Source: Aeromicrobium erythreum (GTDB taxonomy: Bacteria; Actinomycetota; Actinomycetes; Propionibacteriales; Nocardioidaceae). Taken from it: 64,000 nt of DNA. The translations under genes and the position numbers were made by a program. The stretch covers positions 2,914,001 to 2,978,000 of the forward strand of contig NZ_CP011502.1 in the NCBI RefSeq assembly GCF_001509405.1. Direction: 5' to 3'. Position 1 is the stretch's first letter, and each line of letters starts with the position of its first letter. Below, one piece after another: positions 44,913 to 55,766 of the stretch. The notes beneath the pieces are model-generated. The model made no database searches. It was not told where the DNA came from and saw only the letters and a program-made list of their open reading frames with translations.

Positions 44913-46405
44913 GCACGACGCACGCCGCCGTGGCCGTCGCGCTGGTCTCGCTCGCCACGCTCGGCATCGGCGCCTTCGGGTTGCGGGTGAGCCGCACGAC
45001 CAGCGACTTCTACGTGGCCTCGCGGTCGGTGTCGCCGTCGCTCAACAGCTCGGCGATCGGCGGTGAGTACCTGTCAGCCGCCTCGTTCCTCGGCGTGGCG
45101 GGGCTCGTGCTCACCTCCGGACCCGACGTGCTCTGGTACCCGATCGGGTGGACGGCCGGCTACCTGCTGCTGCTCGTGCTCGTCGCGGCACCCCTGCGTC
45201 GCTCGGGTGCCTACACGATCCCCGACTTCGCCCAGGTGCGGCTCCAGTCGGTAGCGGTTCGGCGGGCGGCCACGCTGCTCGTCGTCGGGGTCGGGTGGCT
45301 CTACCTCATGCCGCAGTTCCAGGGCGCCGGCCTGACGCTGCGGACGGTCTCGGGCAGCCCCGGCTGGGTCGGCATGGTGCTCGTGGCCGGCATCGTCGTC
45401 GTGAACGTGGTCGCCGGCGGCATGCGCAGCATCACCTTCGTGCAGGCGTTCCAGTACTGGCTCAAGCTCACCGCGCTGCTCGTGCCCGCCGTCTTCCTGC
45501 TGCGGGCGTGGGCGCTCGACGGCACGCCCTCGCCGGTGGCGCCCGACGCGTGGTTCGCGCCCTGGAGCACGACCGACGCGCAGGGCCTCTACACGACCTA
45601 CTCGGTGCTCGTGGCCACCTTCCTCGGCACGATGGGGCTCCCGCACGTGGTGGTGCGGTTCTACACCAACCCCGACGGCCACGCCGCACGCCGCACGACG
45701 CTCATCGTTCTGGGCCTCATCGGCGGGTTCTACCTCCTGCCGACGGTCTACGGCGTCCTCGGTCGGGTGTACGCCTCCGACCTGGTGGCGGCCGGCCGCG
45801 CCGACACCGTGGTGCTCGAGCTGCCGGCGCGGGTGCTCGGCGGCGGGCTGGGCGACGTGCTCTCCGCCCTCGTCACCGCCGGCGCGTTCGCGGCCTTCCT
45901 GTCGACGTCGTCGGGCCTCACCATGGCGATCGCGGGCGTCGTCGGCCAGAGCCTCTCAGCCGGTCCGCTCGCGGGGCGCCTCTCCCCCATCTCCTCGCTG
46001 CGGCTCGCGGCAGCCGGCTGCGTCCTCGTCCCGCTGGGCCTGGCGCTCGCCGCCGAGCCGATCCCCGTGGCGAGCTCCGTGACCTTCGCGTTCGCGCTCG
46101 CGGCGTCGACGTTCTGCCCGTTGCTGGTGCTGGGCATCTGGTGGCGCGGCCTCACCGCACCAGGAGCCCTGGCGGGCATGGCCGGCGGCGGGCTCGCCGC
46201 GCTGCTCGCCACGGTGGTCGCCATCTCCGACCGTCCCGGCGGCTGGGTCGGCACCCTCGTCGGCCAGCCCGCGCTGTGGAGCGTGCCCCTCGGCTTCGGG
46301 CTCATGGTGGGCGTCTCCCTGCTGACCCGCTCGCGCGTCCCCACCACGGTGGCGCGGACGATGGTGCGCCTGCACACCCCCGAGCACGTCGACGTCCGCC
46401 GCTGA
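44909..46405 (+). CDS. Sodium:solute symporter, acetate/pyruvate type
   Basis: The 498-residue SSS-family transporter has about 13 hydrophobic segments. Conserved parts are RTTSDFYVASRSVSPSLNSSAIGGEYLSAASFLG near the start (Na+ site helix), MPQFQGAGLTLRTVSG, GLPHVVVRFYTNPDGHAARRTT and TSSGLTMAIAGVV. It resembles ActP/MctC monocarboxylate carriers and is a paralogue of 46938-48569. Substrate may be acetate, propionate or pyruvate. It overlaps the small membrane protein gene by 4 bp. Confidence 0.87.
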   Translation: MSTTHAAVAVALVSLATLGIGAFGLRVSRTTSDFYVASRSVSPSLNSSAIGGEYLSAASFLGVAGLVLTSGPDVLWYPIGWTAGYLLLLVLVAAPLRRSGAYTIPDFAQVRLQSVAVRRAATLLVVGVGWLYLMPQFQGAGLTLRTVSGSPGWVGMVLVAGIVVVNVVAGGMRSITFVQAFQYWLKLTALLVPAVFLLRAWALDGTPSPVAPDAWFAPWSTTDAQGLYTTYSVLVATFLGTMGLPHVVVRFYTNPDGHAARRTTLIVLGLIGGFYLLPTVYGVLGRVYASDLVAAGRADTVVLELPARVLGGGLGDVLSALVTAGAFAAFLSTSSGLTMAIAGVVGQSLSAGPLAGRLSPISSLRLAAAGCVLVPLGLALAAEPIPVASSVTFAFALAASTFCPLLVLGIWWRGLTAPGALAGMAGGGLAALLATVVAISDRPGGWVGTLVGQPALWSVPLGFGLMVGVSLLTRSRVPTTVARTMVRLHTPEHVDVRR

Positions 46406-46505
46406 CGGTTGACCACGGTGCCGCTCGTCGCGCCGCACCGACCGTTCGTCGAGGGCGGGCTGCCGCACGGCGCAGCCAGCAGCGCCTCGGGCGCACCACC
46501 AACGC

Positions 46506-46521
46506 TGTGACCTGGCGCACA
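46506..46521. promoter_or_regulatory. CRP-like site upstream of DUF485-actP
   Basis: TGTGACCTGGCGCACA matches TGTGA-N6-TCACA at 9 of 10 defined positions. It lies 97 bp before the DUF485 gene, with TAGCGT (46536-46541) downstream as a possible -10 box. A CRP gene is encoded at 55767-56444. Confidence 0.55.
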
Positions 46522-46602
46522 GTGCGCGCCACTCCTAGCGTCCTGCGGTGGGACGCGCGTCACACCCGGTGCGCGCCGGTCCCGAGAAGCGAGGTGTCCC
46601 CC

Positions 46603-46941
46603 GTGGCCGAGAAGCTCACGCCCGAGGTCCATGCGGCCTACGAGCGCATCCACGACTCCGAGGAGTTCACACAGCTCCGCAACAACTACCTGAGGTTCGT
46701 CGTCCCGATGACGGTCGGCTTCATGCTCTGGTACCTCCTGTACGTCGTGTGCTCGAACTGGGCGCCCGGCCTGATGGGCACCCAGGTGTTCGGGACGATC
46801 AACGTGGCCCTGCTGTTCGGCCTGCTGCAGTTCGTCACGACCTTCGGCATCGCCTGGGTCTACGCGCGCTACTCCGCGCGGGCGATGGACCCGATCGCCG
46901 CCGACCTCCTCGACGACTTCGAGCGGGAGGTCGGACGATGA
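46603..46941 (+). CDS. DUF485 family membrane protein
   Basis: The 112-residue protein has EFTQLRNNYLRFVVPMTVGFMLWYLLYVVCSNWAPGLM, the DUF485 signature, and a second hydrophobic helix ALLFGLLQFVTTFGIAWVYARYS. It is the small partner regularly encoded before acetate permease ActP. GTG at 46603 is preferred; GTG at 46594 is possible. Its stop overlaps the actP ATG (ATGA). A CRP-like site lies upstream. Confidence 0.9.
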   Translation: MAEKLTPEVHAAYERIHDSEEFTQLRNNYLRFVVPMTVGFMLWYLLYVVCSNWAPGLMGTQVFGTINVALLFGLLQFVTTFGIAWVYARYSARAMDPIAADLLDDFEREVGR

Positions 46942-48569
46942 ACCGACCCGACGCGCTCCTCGCGGCCTCCGACTCCGGCAACCACCAGGCCCTCACCGGC
47001 ACGCTGTTCGTCCTCGTCGTGCTCCTGACCGTCGGCATCACCTTCTGGGCGAGCCGCAACACCAAGACAGCCGCCGACTACTACGCGGGCGGCCGCTCGT
47101 TCAGCGGCTTCCAGAACGGCTTCGCCATCGGCGGCGACTACATGTCGGCGGCGTCGTTCCTCGGCATCTCCGGCGCGATCGCGCTGTCCGGCTACGACGG
47201 CTTCCTGTACTCGATCGGGTTCCTCGTGGCCTGGCTGGTGGCCCTGCTGCTCATCGCCGAGCTGCTGCGCAACTCCGGACGGTTCACGATGGCCGACCAG
47301 CTCGCCTACCGCATGCGCCAGACGCCCGTGCGCACCGCCGCCGCGACGTCGACCATCGTGGTCTCGATCTTCTACCTGCTGGCGCAGATGGTCGGCGCGG
47401 GTGCCCTCGTGGCCCTGCTGCTCGGCGTCGACTCCGCCGCGGCGAAGAACCTGACGATCGCCGGCGTCGGCGTGCTGATGATCGTGTACGTCGTCTTCGG
47501 CGGCATGAAGGGCACCACATGGGTGCAGATCGTCAAGGCCGTGCTGCTGATGTTCGGCACGATCCTCATCTCCGCGCTCGTCCTGGCGAAGTTCGACTTC
47601 AACCTCTCCGACCTGCTCGGGACGGCCGCCGAGAACAGCGGCCAGGGCAGCGCCTTCCTCGAGCCCGGTCTCAAGTACGGCGTGAGCCTCACGAGCAAGA
47701 TCGACTTCGTCTCGCTCGGCATCGCCCTCGTGCTGGGCACCGCCGGCCTGCCGCACATCCTCGTGCGCTTCTACACCGTCCCGACGGCCAAGCAGGCCCG
47801 CGTGTCGGTGCTGTGGGCCATCGGCATCATCGGCACGTTCTACCTGCTGACGCTCATCCTCGGCTTCGGCGCCGCGGCCCTCGTCACGGGAGACGCCAAG
47901 GAGCGCGTCGTCGAGTCGGGCGGCAACCTGGCCTCCCCGCTGCTGGCCGAGGCCGTGGGCGGCGGGTCGGGCACGACCGGGGGTGCGATCCTGCTCGCGC
48001 TGATCTCCGCCGTGGCGTTCGCGACGATCCTCGCCGTGGTCGCCGGGCTCACGCTCACGTCCGCCTCGTCGGTGGCGCACGACCTCTACGCCAGCGTGAT
48101 CAAGAAGGGCGACGTCACGGGCGAGCAGGAGGTCAAGGTGGCCCGCATCGCGGCGTTCGTCATCGGCGGTGTCGCCATCGCCCTGGCCATCCCGGGGCAG
48201 AGCCTGAACGTCGCGTTCCTCGTGGCGCTCGCGTTCGCGGTGGCCGCGTCGGCGAACCTGCCGGCCCTGCTCTACAACCTGTTCTGGAAGCGCTTCAACA
48301 CGCGCGGCGCCACGTGGAGCATCTACGGCGGCCTCGTCTCGGCCGTCGGCCTGGTGATCTTCAGCCCCGTCGTGTCGGGCTCGGAGACCGCCCTGTTGAC
48401 GGACGTCGACTTCGCGTGGTTCCCGCTGCAGAACCCCGGCATCGTCTCGATCCCCTTCGGCTTCCTCATGGGCTGGCTGGGCACCGTCACGTCGAAGGAG
48501 ACCGAGAGCGAGGCCCGCTTCGCGGAGCTGCAGGTGCGCTCGCTGACCGGCGCGGGCGCCGAGAAGTGA
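46938..48569 (+). CDS. actP: Cation/acetate symporter
   Basis: The 543-residue SSS symporter has about 13 hydrophobic segments and ActP motifs [57 protein letters not shown] and [20 protein letters not shown]. It takes up acetate with Na+ for activation by acetyl-CoA synthetase, encoded next. acs starts 178 bp downstream and may have its own promoter. The second symporter unit just upstream suggests division of labour by substrate. Confidence 0.94.
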   Translation: MNRPDALLAASDSGNHQALTGTLFVLVVLLTVGITFWASRNTKTAADYYAGGRSFSGFQNGFAIGGDYMSAASFLGISGAIALSGYDGFLYSIGFLVAWLVALLLIAELLRNSGRFTMADQLAYRMRQTPVRTAAATSTIVVSIFYLLAQMVGAGALVALLLGVDSAAAKNLTIAGVGVLMIVYVVFGGMKGTTWVQIVKAVLLMFGTILISALVLAKFDFNLSDLLGTAAENSGQGSAFLEPGLKYGVSLTSKIDFVSLGIALVLGTAGLPHILVRFYTVPTAKQARVSVLWAIGIIGTFYLLTLILGFGAAALVTGDAKERVVESGGNLASPLLAEAVGGGSGTTGGAILLALISAVAFATILAVVAGLTLTSASSVAHDLYASVIKKGDVTGEQEVKVARIAAFVIGGVAIALAIPGQSLNVAFLVALAFAVAASANLPALLYNLFWKRFNTRGATWSIYGGLVSAVGLVIFSPVVSGSETALLTDVDFAWFPLQNPGIVSIPFGFLMGWLGTVTSKETESEARFAELQVRSLTGAGAEK

Positions 48570-48747
48570 GCCGCCGACCCTGAGGCGCGGGCCGACGCCG
48601 GCCCGGGACGCACCAGCGCTCCCGGTGCCGGTGTCGGCCGCCGTCGAGCGTCCGGCGCCTCGCGGGACCAACCTCCCCGCAACCCCAGTTGAACGACCCT
48701 GTGACGTGCGCAACGATGCAGAGGTATCCCCCACCCGAGGAGAACTA

Positions 48748-50721
<1,974 letters not shown>

Positions 50722-50732
50722 GGCAGGCCTCC

Positions 50733-50766
50733 CGACGCCCCGCGACCCCCGGGTCGCGGGGCGTCG
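50733..50766 (+). terminator. Strong terminator after acs
   Basis: CGACGCCCCGCGACC (50733-50747) pairs perfectly with 50752-50766 over 15 bp, starting 11 bp after the acs stop. Confidence 0.8.
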
Positions 50767-50872
50767 TGCGTGCAGGCGTCGCGTGGGGGTGTCCTCCAGG
50801 TGTCCTCGGACCGACAGGTGACGGCCAGGTTCCGTTCAGCGTCCTCTCACCAGGCCCCGACACGCTGGAGCC

Positions 50873-50968
50873 ATGGACACCACCACCCGCCTCGACCTCG
50901 TGTTCTCCGCCTCCGTCATCGCCGGCGCCTCCGTGGCCGGCGTGCTCCTGCGTCTGCTCGGCGCCTGA
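50873..50968 (+). CDS. Possible 31-residue membrane peptide
   Basis: ATG opens MDTTTRLDLVFSASVIAGASV and ends AGVLLRLLGA before TGA. The peptide is a single hydrophobic helix with high-GC3 codons. GGAG lies 2 nt before the ATG, closer than ideal. It sits in the 314-bp gap between the acs terminator and the Holin-X gene, where nothing else is seen. No family is recognised and a chance frame is possible. Confidence 0.35.
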   Translation: MDTTTRLDLVFSASVIAGASVAGVLLRLLGA

Positions 50969-51022
50969 CCGCCCTCGGCGTCGCCGGCCCCGGTGGCCGC
51001 GCGCACCACCGGCTCCCGCTTG

Positions 51023-51028
51023 TAGGCT
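51023..51028 (+). promoter_or_regulatory. -10 box TAGGCT for Holin-X gene (leaderless)
   Basis: TAGGCT is followed by 7 nt and the ATG at 51036; there is no ribosome-binding site. Confidence 0.55.
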
Positions 51029-51035
51029 CGGCCTC

Positions 51036-51482
51036 ATGAGCGACCGTCAGCGAGCGAACCGCGAGCCCGTGCGACCGATGCTGCCCGAGCAGGACGAGCC
51101 GACCGTCGGCCGGCTGGTCGCCGACGCCAGTCGCGACATCTCCGCCCTCGTCCAGGCCGAGGTCGCCCTCGCCAAGAGCGAGCTCGTGGTGAGCGCGAAG
51201 GCCGGCGGCGTGGGCGCGGCTCTGTTCGCCGTGGCCGGCTTCCTCGGCCTGCTCGTCCTGATCTTCGTCTCGATCGCGTTCGCCTACTTCCTGAGCATGA
51301 CCGGTCTGCACCCCGCGTGGTGCTTCCTCATCGTCGCCGGCGTCTACGTGCTGCTGGCCGTCGTGCTCGTGCTCGTCGGCGTGCGGCTCATCAAGAAGAT
51401 CCGTGCCCCGCAGAAGACCATCGACACGGCCAAGAAGATCCCCGGCGCCCTGAAGGGCCAGCACGCCGCTCCCCGGCGCTGA
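51036..51482 (+). CDS. Actinobacterial Holin-X / phage holin-like membrane protein
   Basis: The 148-residue protein has TVGRLVADASRDISALVQAEVALAKSEL, the Holin-X N-terminal helix, then two hydrophobic helices (about 53-77 and 88-112) and a Lys-rich tail KKIRAPQKTIDTAKKIPGALKG. Despite the family name it is a chromosomal housekeeping protein of unknown role in actinobacteria, and no phage genes lie near. It is monocistronic and ends at a bidirectional terminator region. Confidence 0.85.
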   Translation: MSDRQRANREPVRPMLPEQDEPTVGRLVADASRDISALVQAEVALAKSELVVSAKAGGVGAALFAVAGFLGLLVLIFVSIAFAYFLSMTGLHPAWCFLIVAGVYVLLAVVLVLVGVRLIKKIRAPQKTIDTAKKIPGALKGQHAAPRR

Positions 51483-51588
51483 CCGCTGGTCCCCCTCACC
51501 CGGGGGCCGGAACCGGTTACGAGGCACGGGAATCCCAGGGATACCCGGAAAGCTCTCCGTGCCTGCGTGAGATTCCCACGCTCGGTGG

Positions 51589-51614
51589 AGATTCCCAGGT
51601 CCACCTGGGAATCT
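51589..51614. terminator. Bidirectional hairpin, AGATTCCCAGGT palindrome
   Basis: A perfect 12-bp inverted repeat (51589-51600 with 51603-51614) lies between the convergent Holin-X and membrane-protein genes. GATTCCCA or its complement occurs again at about 51531 and 51570, and GGCACGG (51525-51531) pairs with CCGTGCC (51557-51563). The whole gap is therefore built from related stems. Confidence 0.65.
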
Positions 51615-51625
51615 GCGCCCGCAGG

Positions 51626-52444
51626 TCAGGCTGTGCGGCGCCCGACGAGGGCGACGACCACGCCCAGCACGGCGAGGACCGCGCCGCTGAGCGCCGTCCA
51701 CACGAGCCAGCCGTCGAACGAGGTGACGCCGACGTCGGCGAGCGCGCGCACCAGCGCGGTCTGCAGGCCGTCGCCGGTGGAGGCGTCGACCGTCCGCTCG
51801 CGGGCCAGGCGGGCGAGCCCCGCGTCGAGGCCGGCGGCCGCCACGGCGCCCACCCCGAGCCACACCAGCGCCACACCACGGCGCCGGGCCACGAGCAGCG
51901 CCACCAGTGCACCGACCGCCGCGACGAGACCCGCGGCCAGCGCGAGCCCCGGGGACTCATCGACCAGACGCAGCGCCCGCGCGTCGGGTCCGCCGGGCAG
52001 CTCGACCACGAGCCGGTCGGGGGCGTCGACGAGACCGTCGGTGCGCTCGGCCGCGAGCCGCGCCAGCGGCGCGAGGTCGAGGGGGACGGGCACCTGCCCC
52101 GAGGCCGCGGCGGGGTCGTCGAGCAGCGCGGCATGGGTGCGGCGCAGCGTCTGCGCCCACGCACCCGACAGCTGCGGGTCGTCGAACACGCGGTCGGTGG
52201 CCCGCTCGAGCAGCCGGCGCCCGGTCTCGGCCAGCTGCGCCGGCAGGCCGGCCTCGCGCTCGAGCCGCGTGGTCAGCAGGTCCGAGGCGGCGTCCTGCAC
52301 CGCACCGTCGGTGACCACGTCGCGCGACAGCGAGACGAACCCGTCCTCGTCGGCCACCGACGCCGCCACCCACGCGGCCGGGAGCGCCACCGCGAGCGCG
52401 ACGACCGCCACGAGCCCCGACACGGCCGCCAGGAACCCGCGCAT
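51626..52444 (-). CDS. Membrane protein with large extracytoplasmic domain
   Basis: The 272-residue protein has an N-terminal hydrophobic helix (about 5-29), an exported region of some 130 residues with VTDGAVQDAASDLLTTRLEREAGLPAQL, and three C-terminal hydrophobic helices. No catalytic motif is seen. Its ATG touches the marP-like stop (TGATG), so it is the last gene of the nth-to-marP operon and may work with that protease. Function is unknown. Confidence 0.7.
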   Translation of the reverse strand: MRGFLAAVSGLVAVVALAVALPAAWVAASVADEDGFVSLSRDVVTDGAVQDAASDLLTTRLEREAGLPAQLAETGRRLLERATDRVFDDPQLSGAWAQTLRRTHAALLDDPAAASGQVPVPLDLAPLARLAAERTDGLVDAPDRLVVELPGGPDARALRLVDESPGLALAAGLVAAVGALVALLVARRRGVALVWLGVGAVAAAGLDAGLARLARERTVDASTGDGLQTALVRALADVGVTSFDGWLVWTALSGAVLAVLGVVVALVGRRTA

Positions 52445-53619
52445 CAGGCGCACCGTCCGGTGTCGACCTGCTGGGTCGCCGAGCGGCCGGCGCGCGCGTC
52501 GTCCTGCGCCTGCTCCGCGGTGACCGCGTAGCCGGTGGAGCTGTCGGAGATCGACGCCGCGAAGATGACGCCCAGCACGGTGCCCTCGGTCGAGACCAGC
52601 GGGCCGCCGGAGTTGCCGGACCGGACGAGGCTGCGCACGGAGAACGCCTCGCGCAGCACCTGCCCCCGGTCGTAGATGTCGGGGCTGCGCAGCGTGAGCT
52701 GGGAGCGGATACGCGCCGCCCGCGCGTCGAACGGCCCGTTCTCGGGGTAGCCGAGCACGGCCGCCTCCTGGCCTGCCGTCCCTTGCGTGTCGAAGCGCAG
52801 CGCCGGTACGCCGAGGTCGTCGGTGGCGATGACGGCGAGGTCGAGCTCGGGGTCGAAGACGACGACCCGCCCGTCGAGGCGACGCTCGCCCTCCACGGTG
52901 ACCACCGGCTGGTCGACACCCGCGACGACGTGCGCGTTCGTCATGACCCGGCCCGGCGCGTAGACGAAGCCCGACCCCTCGATCCCCCGGCCGCACTCGG
53001 CGGAGCCCACGATCTTCACGACGCTGCGCGAGGCCTGCTGCACGCCCGGCTGGGACAGGGTGGCGGCGTCGGGCGGGCCGACGGCGGCGATCTCCTCGTC
53101 GGCGAACGGGTCGATGTAGCGCGGGAAGAGGTTGGCGTCGAGCGTGCGGCTGAACGCGCGCAGCGTGTCGGTGGCGGTCGACGGCATGACGTCGTTGACC
53201 TTCGCGAGCACGGTCGAGTCGCGTGCGGCCTTCGCCAGCCACGGGATCGAGGTGCCGCTGACCGCGTAGCCGAGCGCCCACGACGCGATGAGCACGCCGA
53301 CGACGCTCAGGGCGGCCCCGCCGACGGCGTCGACCGTGCGCAGCGGGCCCGCGGTGAGCCCCCCGCGCAGGTCGGTGCCGATGTAGGTGCCGATGGCCTG
53401 GCCGATCGCGGCGGCACCGATGACCAGCCCGAGCGCCAGCAGCGACGTCGTCAGGGTGCCGTTCTGCCGGTCGAGCAGGTGCGGCACGACCCAGATGGCG
53501 CCGAGCCCGCCGAGGACGAGACCGGCGGTGGCGACCAGGTTGACCACGAAGCCCTGCAGGTAGCCGGAGACGGCGTACGCCACCACGACGACGGCGATGA
53601 CGAGGTCGAGCGAGCTCAC
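52444..53619 (-). CDS. marP: Membrane serine protease, MarP-like
   Basis: The 391-residue protein has four N-terminal membrane helices of the CvpA type (about 1-120), a linker, and a periplasmic chymotrypsin-like protease. The triad is His230 (TNAHVVAG), Asp260 (ELDLAVIA) and Ser337 (RSGNSGGPLV). Cys209 and Cys390 correspond in position to the regulatory disulfide of M. tuberculosis MarP (Rv3671c), which protects against acid and oxidative stress. The order after nth, the thioredoxin-like lipoprotein and NUDIX gene is the same as in mycobacteria. GTG overlaps the NUDIX stop (GTGA). Confidence 0.93.
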   Translation of the reverse strand: MSSLDLVIAVVVVAYAVSGYLQGFVVNLVATAGLVLGGLGAIWVVPHLLDRQNGTLTTSLLALGLVIGAAAIGQAIGTYIGTDLRGGLTAGPLRTVDAVGGAALSVVGVLIASWALGYAVSGTSIPWLAKAARDSTVLAKVNDVMPSTATDTLRAFSRTLDANLFPRYIDPFADEEIAAVGPPDAATLSQPGVQQASRSVVKIVGSAECGRGIEGSGFVYAPGRVMTNAHVVAGVDQPVVTVEGERRLDGRVVVFDPELDLAVIATDDLGVPALRFDTQGTAGQEAAVLGYPENGPFDARAARIRSQLTLRSPDIYDRGQVLREAFSVRSLVRSGNSGGPLVSTEGTVLGVIFAASISDSSTGYAVTAEQAQDDARAGRSATQQVDTGRCA

Positions 53620-54311
53620 GGGCGCTCCTGGGGTGGGGTGGGCAGCGGGTGGACGACCGACTCGTCCCAGGGCTGGGCCCAGCCGAGCCGCTCGAACAGA
53701 CGGGAGATGATGCCGGCCGTGAAGCCCCACAGCGGCATCTCGGTGCCGATCTCGAAGGCCGGCCCGCGCCACCCGGACGGGTGCTCGACGCTGAACCGCC
53801 GCTCGGGGTCGACCAGCAGGTGCAGCGGGTGGTGCAGGACGCGTCCCACCTCGGCCGTCGAGACGGCGGCCAGCTGTCGGGGCCTGCGCCAGTAGCCGAG
53901 CACGGGGGTGACCGCGAAGTTGCTGGGCGGCAGCCAGAGCGTCGGCAGGGTGCCGAACACCGTCACCTCGGCCGGGTCGAGCCCGACCTCCTCGTCGGCC
54001 TCGCGCAGCGCCGTGGCTGCCGCGTCGACGTCGCCGGGGTCGCACGCGCCGCCCGGGAACGAGATCTGGCCGGCGTGGTTGCGCAGCGTCGGGGCCCGCT
54101 CGGTGAGCAGCAGCTCGGGCCCGTCGGGGCCGTCGGCGAAGCAGATGAGGACCGCGGCCGGACGGGCGTCGGCCGGCGGGTGCGGGAAGCGCGGCGCGAG
54201 CTGCTCGGCCTGCACGGAGCCGGCCAGCTCGGCGAGCGGGCGCAGCCACTCGGGCAGGCCGTCGGCCACGCCACCGGACGTCGGCGAGCCGGCGGAGGAC
54301 TCAGGACTCAC
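53616..54311 (-). CDS. NUDIX hydrolase, CoA pyrophosphatase type
   Basis: The 231-residue NUDIX protein of the NudL/CoAse branch has LLLTERAPTLRNHAGQISFPGGACDPGD, the UPF0035-like preamble, and the box ATALREADEEVGLDP with its catalytic glutamates. It probably cleaves CoA or its oxidised forms to 3',5'-ADP and phosphopantetheine. It is homologous in place to Rv3672c. Both ends overlap neighbours (GTGA), so it is co-translated with the lipoprotein and marP-like genes. Confidence 0.9.
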   Translation of the reverse strand: MSPESSAGSPTSGGVADGLPEWLRPLAELAGSVQAEQLAPRFPHPPADARPAAVLICFADGPDGPELLLTERAPTLRNHAGQISFPGGACDPGDVDAAATALREADEEVGLDPAEVTVFGTLPTLWLPPSNFAVTPVLGYWRRPRQLAAVSTAEVGRVLHHPLHLLVDPERRFSVEHPSGWRGPAFEIGTEMPLWGFTAGIISRLFERLGWAQPWDESVVHPLPTPPQERP

Positions 54312-54937
54312 GGCTGCACCTCCAGGTGTCGGCGGACGGCACCGGTCAGGTCGGCGTAGGAGGTGTACGGCACCCGCTCGGTGGCGACCATCCTGCCCTG
54401 CGCGTCGACGAAGACCGTCTGCGGCAGGCCGAGCACCCGGAAGGCACCGCGGGTGCGGAACGTCGGGTCGGACAGCTGCGGGTAGGTGACGCGCGAGCGT
54501 CGGGCGAGCGCGACCGCGGCGTCGGGGTCGGCGTCGCGCACGTCGAGGCCGACGACCGTCAGCCGGTCGCCGGTGTCGCGGTCGAGCCGTGCGAGCAGGG
54601 GCAGCTCCTCGCGGCACGGCTTGCAGTTGCTCGCCCAGAAGTTGACGACCGCGGGACCCCGCAGCCGGGAGAGGTCGACGCTGCCGTCGCCGCCCAGGCA
54701 CGGCAGCTCGAGCGCCGGCAGCGCACCGTCGCCCTCGGCGCCCGCGTCGGCGAGCGGGAGGTCGCTGCACGGACGCACGCCGGCGTCCTGCACGCCGCTG
54801 CGGACCGACGCCGACTGCGGGTCGCCGCCGTCGAGCGAGCCGCCGCCGAACGTCGGCTTGCCGCTGCTCGTGTCGACGTCGGAGCAGCCGGCCAGGAGCA
54901 GCGCGAGCACGGCGACCGCGACGGCGAGGCGTCTCAT
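54308..54937 (-). CDS. Thioredoxin-like lipoprotein (TlpA/ResA type)
   Basis: The 209-residue exported protein has a lipoprotein signal (LALLLAGC, Cys18 acylated) and a thioredoxin fold with [14 protein letters not shown] (Cys105, Cys108) and cis-Pro segment [10 protein letters not shown]. CxxC with KP between is common in reductive ResA-like proteins. An extra pair, Cys57 and Cys80, could form a structural disulfide. It may set the redox state of the MarP-like protease encoded downstream. ATG overlaps the nth stop (ATGA). Confidence 0.9.
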   Translation of the reverse strand: MRRLAVAVAVLALLLAGCSDVDTSSGKPTFGGGSLDGGDPQSASVRSGVQDAGVRPCSDLPLADAGAEGDGALPALELPCLGGDGSVDLSRLRGPAVVNFWASNCKPCREELPLLARLDRDTGDRLTVVGLDVRDADPDAAVALARRSRVTYPQLSDPTFRTRGAFRVLGLPQTVFVDAQGRMVATERVPYTSYADLTGAVRRHLEVQP

Positions 54938-55665
54938 GCGCGACCCTGCGTGGTGACGAGCCGCGCCGCCTCGACGGGATCGGTGGGGCCGGTGCCGTAC
55001 GCCGGGCACCAGTGCGCCACCGGGCACGCACCGCAGGCGGGCTTGCGCGCGTGGCAGCGGCGTCGGCCGTGCCAGATCAGCCGGTGGCTGAGCATCGTCC
55101 AGTCGCGTCGCGGGAACAGCGCCCCGACCGCGTGCTCGGTCTTGACCGGGTCCTTCGCGACGTCGTCGTCGACCCACTCGAAGCGGCGCACGAGCCGGGC
55201 GAAGTGCGTGTCGACGGTGAGGCCGGGCACGTCGAAGGCGTTGCCCAGCACCACGTTGGCCGTCTTGCGGCCGACGCCCGGCAGCGTGACGAGGTCGCGC
55301 AGCCGGGCCGGCACCTCGCCGTCGTACCGCTCGACGAGCGCGGCGGACAGACCGAGCACGCTGTCGGTCTTCGCCCGGTAGAAGCCGGTGGAGCGGATGA
55401 TCTCCTCGACGGCCGTGCGATCGGCCGCCGCGAGCGCCGCGGCGTCGGGGTAGGCGGCGAACAGGGCGGGGGTGACGGCGTTGACCCGTCGATCGGTGGT
55501 CTGGGCGGAGAGTACGGTGGCCACGAGCAGCTCGAAGGGAGTGCGGAAGTCGAGCTCGCAGCCGGCCTCCGGATAGGTCTCGGCGAGCACCCGGTGGATC
55601 TTGCGCGCCCGGCGCACGAGACTCGTCGGCGGCTTCACGGGAGCCTCGGGGGCGGCAGGTGGCAC
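54934..55665 (-). CDS. nth: Endonuclease III
   Basis: The 243-residue base-excision-repair glycosylase/AP lyase removes oxidised pyrimidines. The helix-hairpin-helix [17 protein letters not shown] has catalytic Lys134; Asp152 is in VDTHFARL. The [4Fe-4S] ligands are Cys204, 211, 214 and 220 (C-x6-C-x2-C-x5-C). It begins the nth-lipoprotein-NUDIX-marP operon and is divergent from crp by about 100 bp. The GTG start is supported by TACCCT 6 nt upstream. Confidence 0.96.
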   Translation of the reverse strand: MPPAAPEAPVKPPTSLVRRARKIHRVLAETYPEAGCELDFRTPFELLVATVLSAQTTDRRVNAVTPALFAAYPDAAALAAADRTAVEEIIRSTGFYRAKTDSVLGLSAALVERYDGEVPARLRDLVTLPGVGRKTANVVLGNAFDVPGLTVDTHFARLVRRFEWVDDDVAKDPVKTEHAVGALFPRRDWTMLSHRLIWHGRRRCHARKPACGACPVAHWCPAYGTGPTDPVEAARLVTTQGRA

Positions 55666-55671
55666 GCCGTC

Positions 55672-55677
55672 AGGGTA
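55672..55677 (-). promoter_or_regulatory. -10 box TACCCT for nth operon (leaderless)
   Basis: On the minus strand TACCCT is followed by 6 nt and the GTG at 55665. Confidence 0.5.
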
Positions 55678-55734
55678 CGTGGCGGCGCCGACACCGGCCC
55701 GGCGTGTGGCGTTCGAGCTCCTGGTAGGACAGAC

Positions 55735-55750
55735 TGTGACCGAATCAACA
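55735..55750. promoter_or_regulatory. Possible CRP site in the crp promoter region
   Basis: TGTGACCGAATCAACA fits TGTGA-N6-TCACA at 8 of 10 positions. It lies 17 bp before the crp start, where binding would autoregulate. The match is moderate. Confidence 0.35.
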
Positions 55751-55766
55751 GCCGAAAAGGATGCCC

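Noticed and set aside
48700..48715. CRP site before acs (TGTGACGTGCGCAACG)
   Set aside because: Only the first half-site fits the consensus, so it is too weak to list as a site.
51036..51482. Prophage remnant suggested by the holin family name
   Set aside because: Holin-X proteins are chromosomal in actinobacteria, and no capsid, lysin or integrase genes are nearby.
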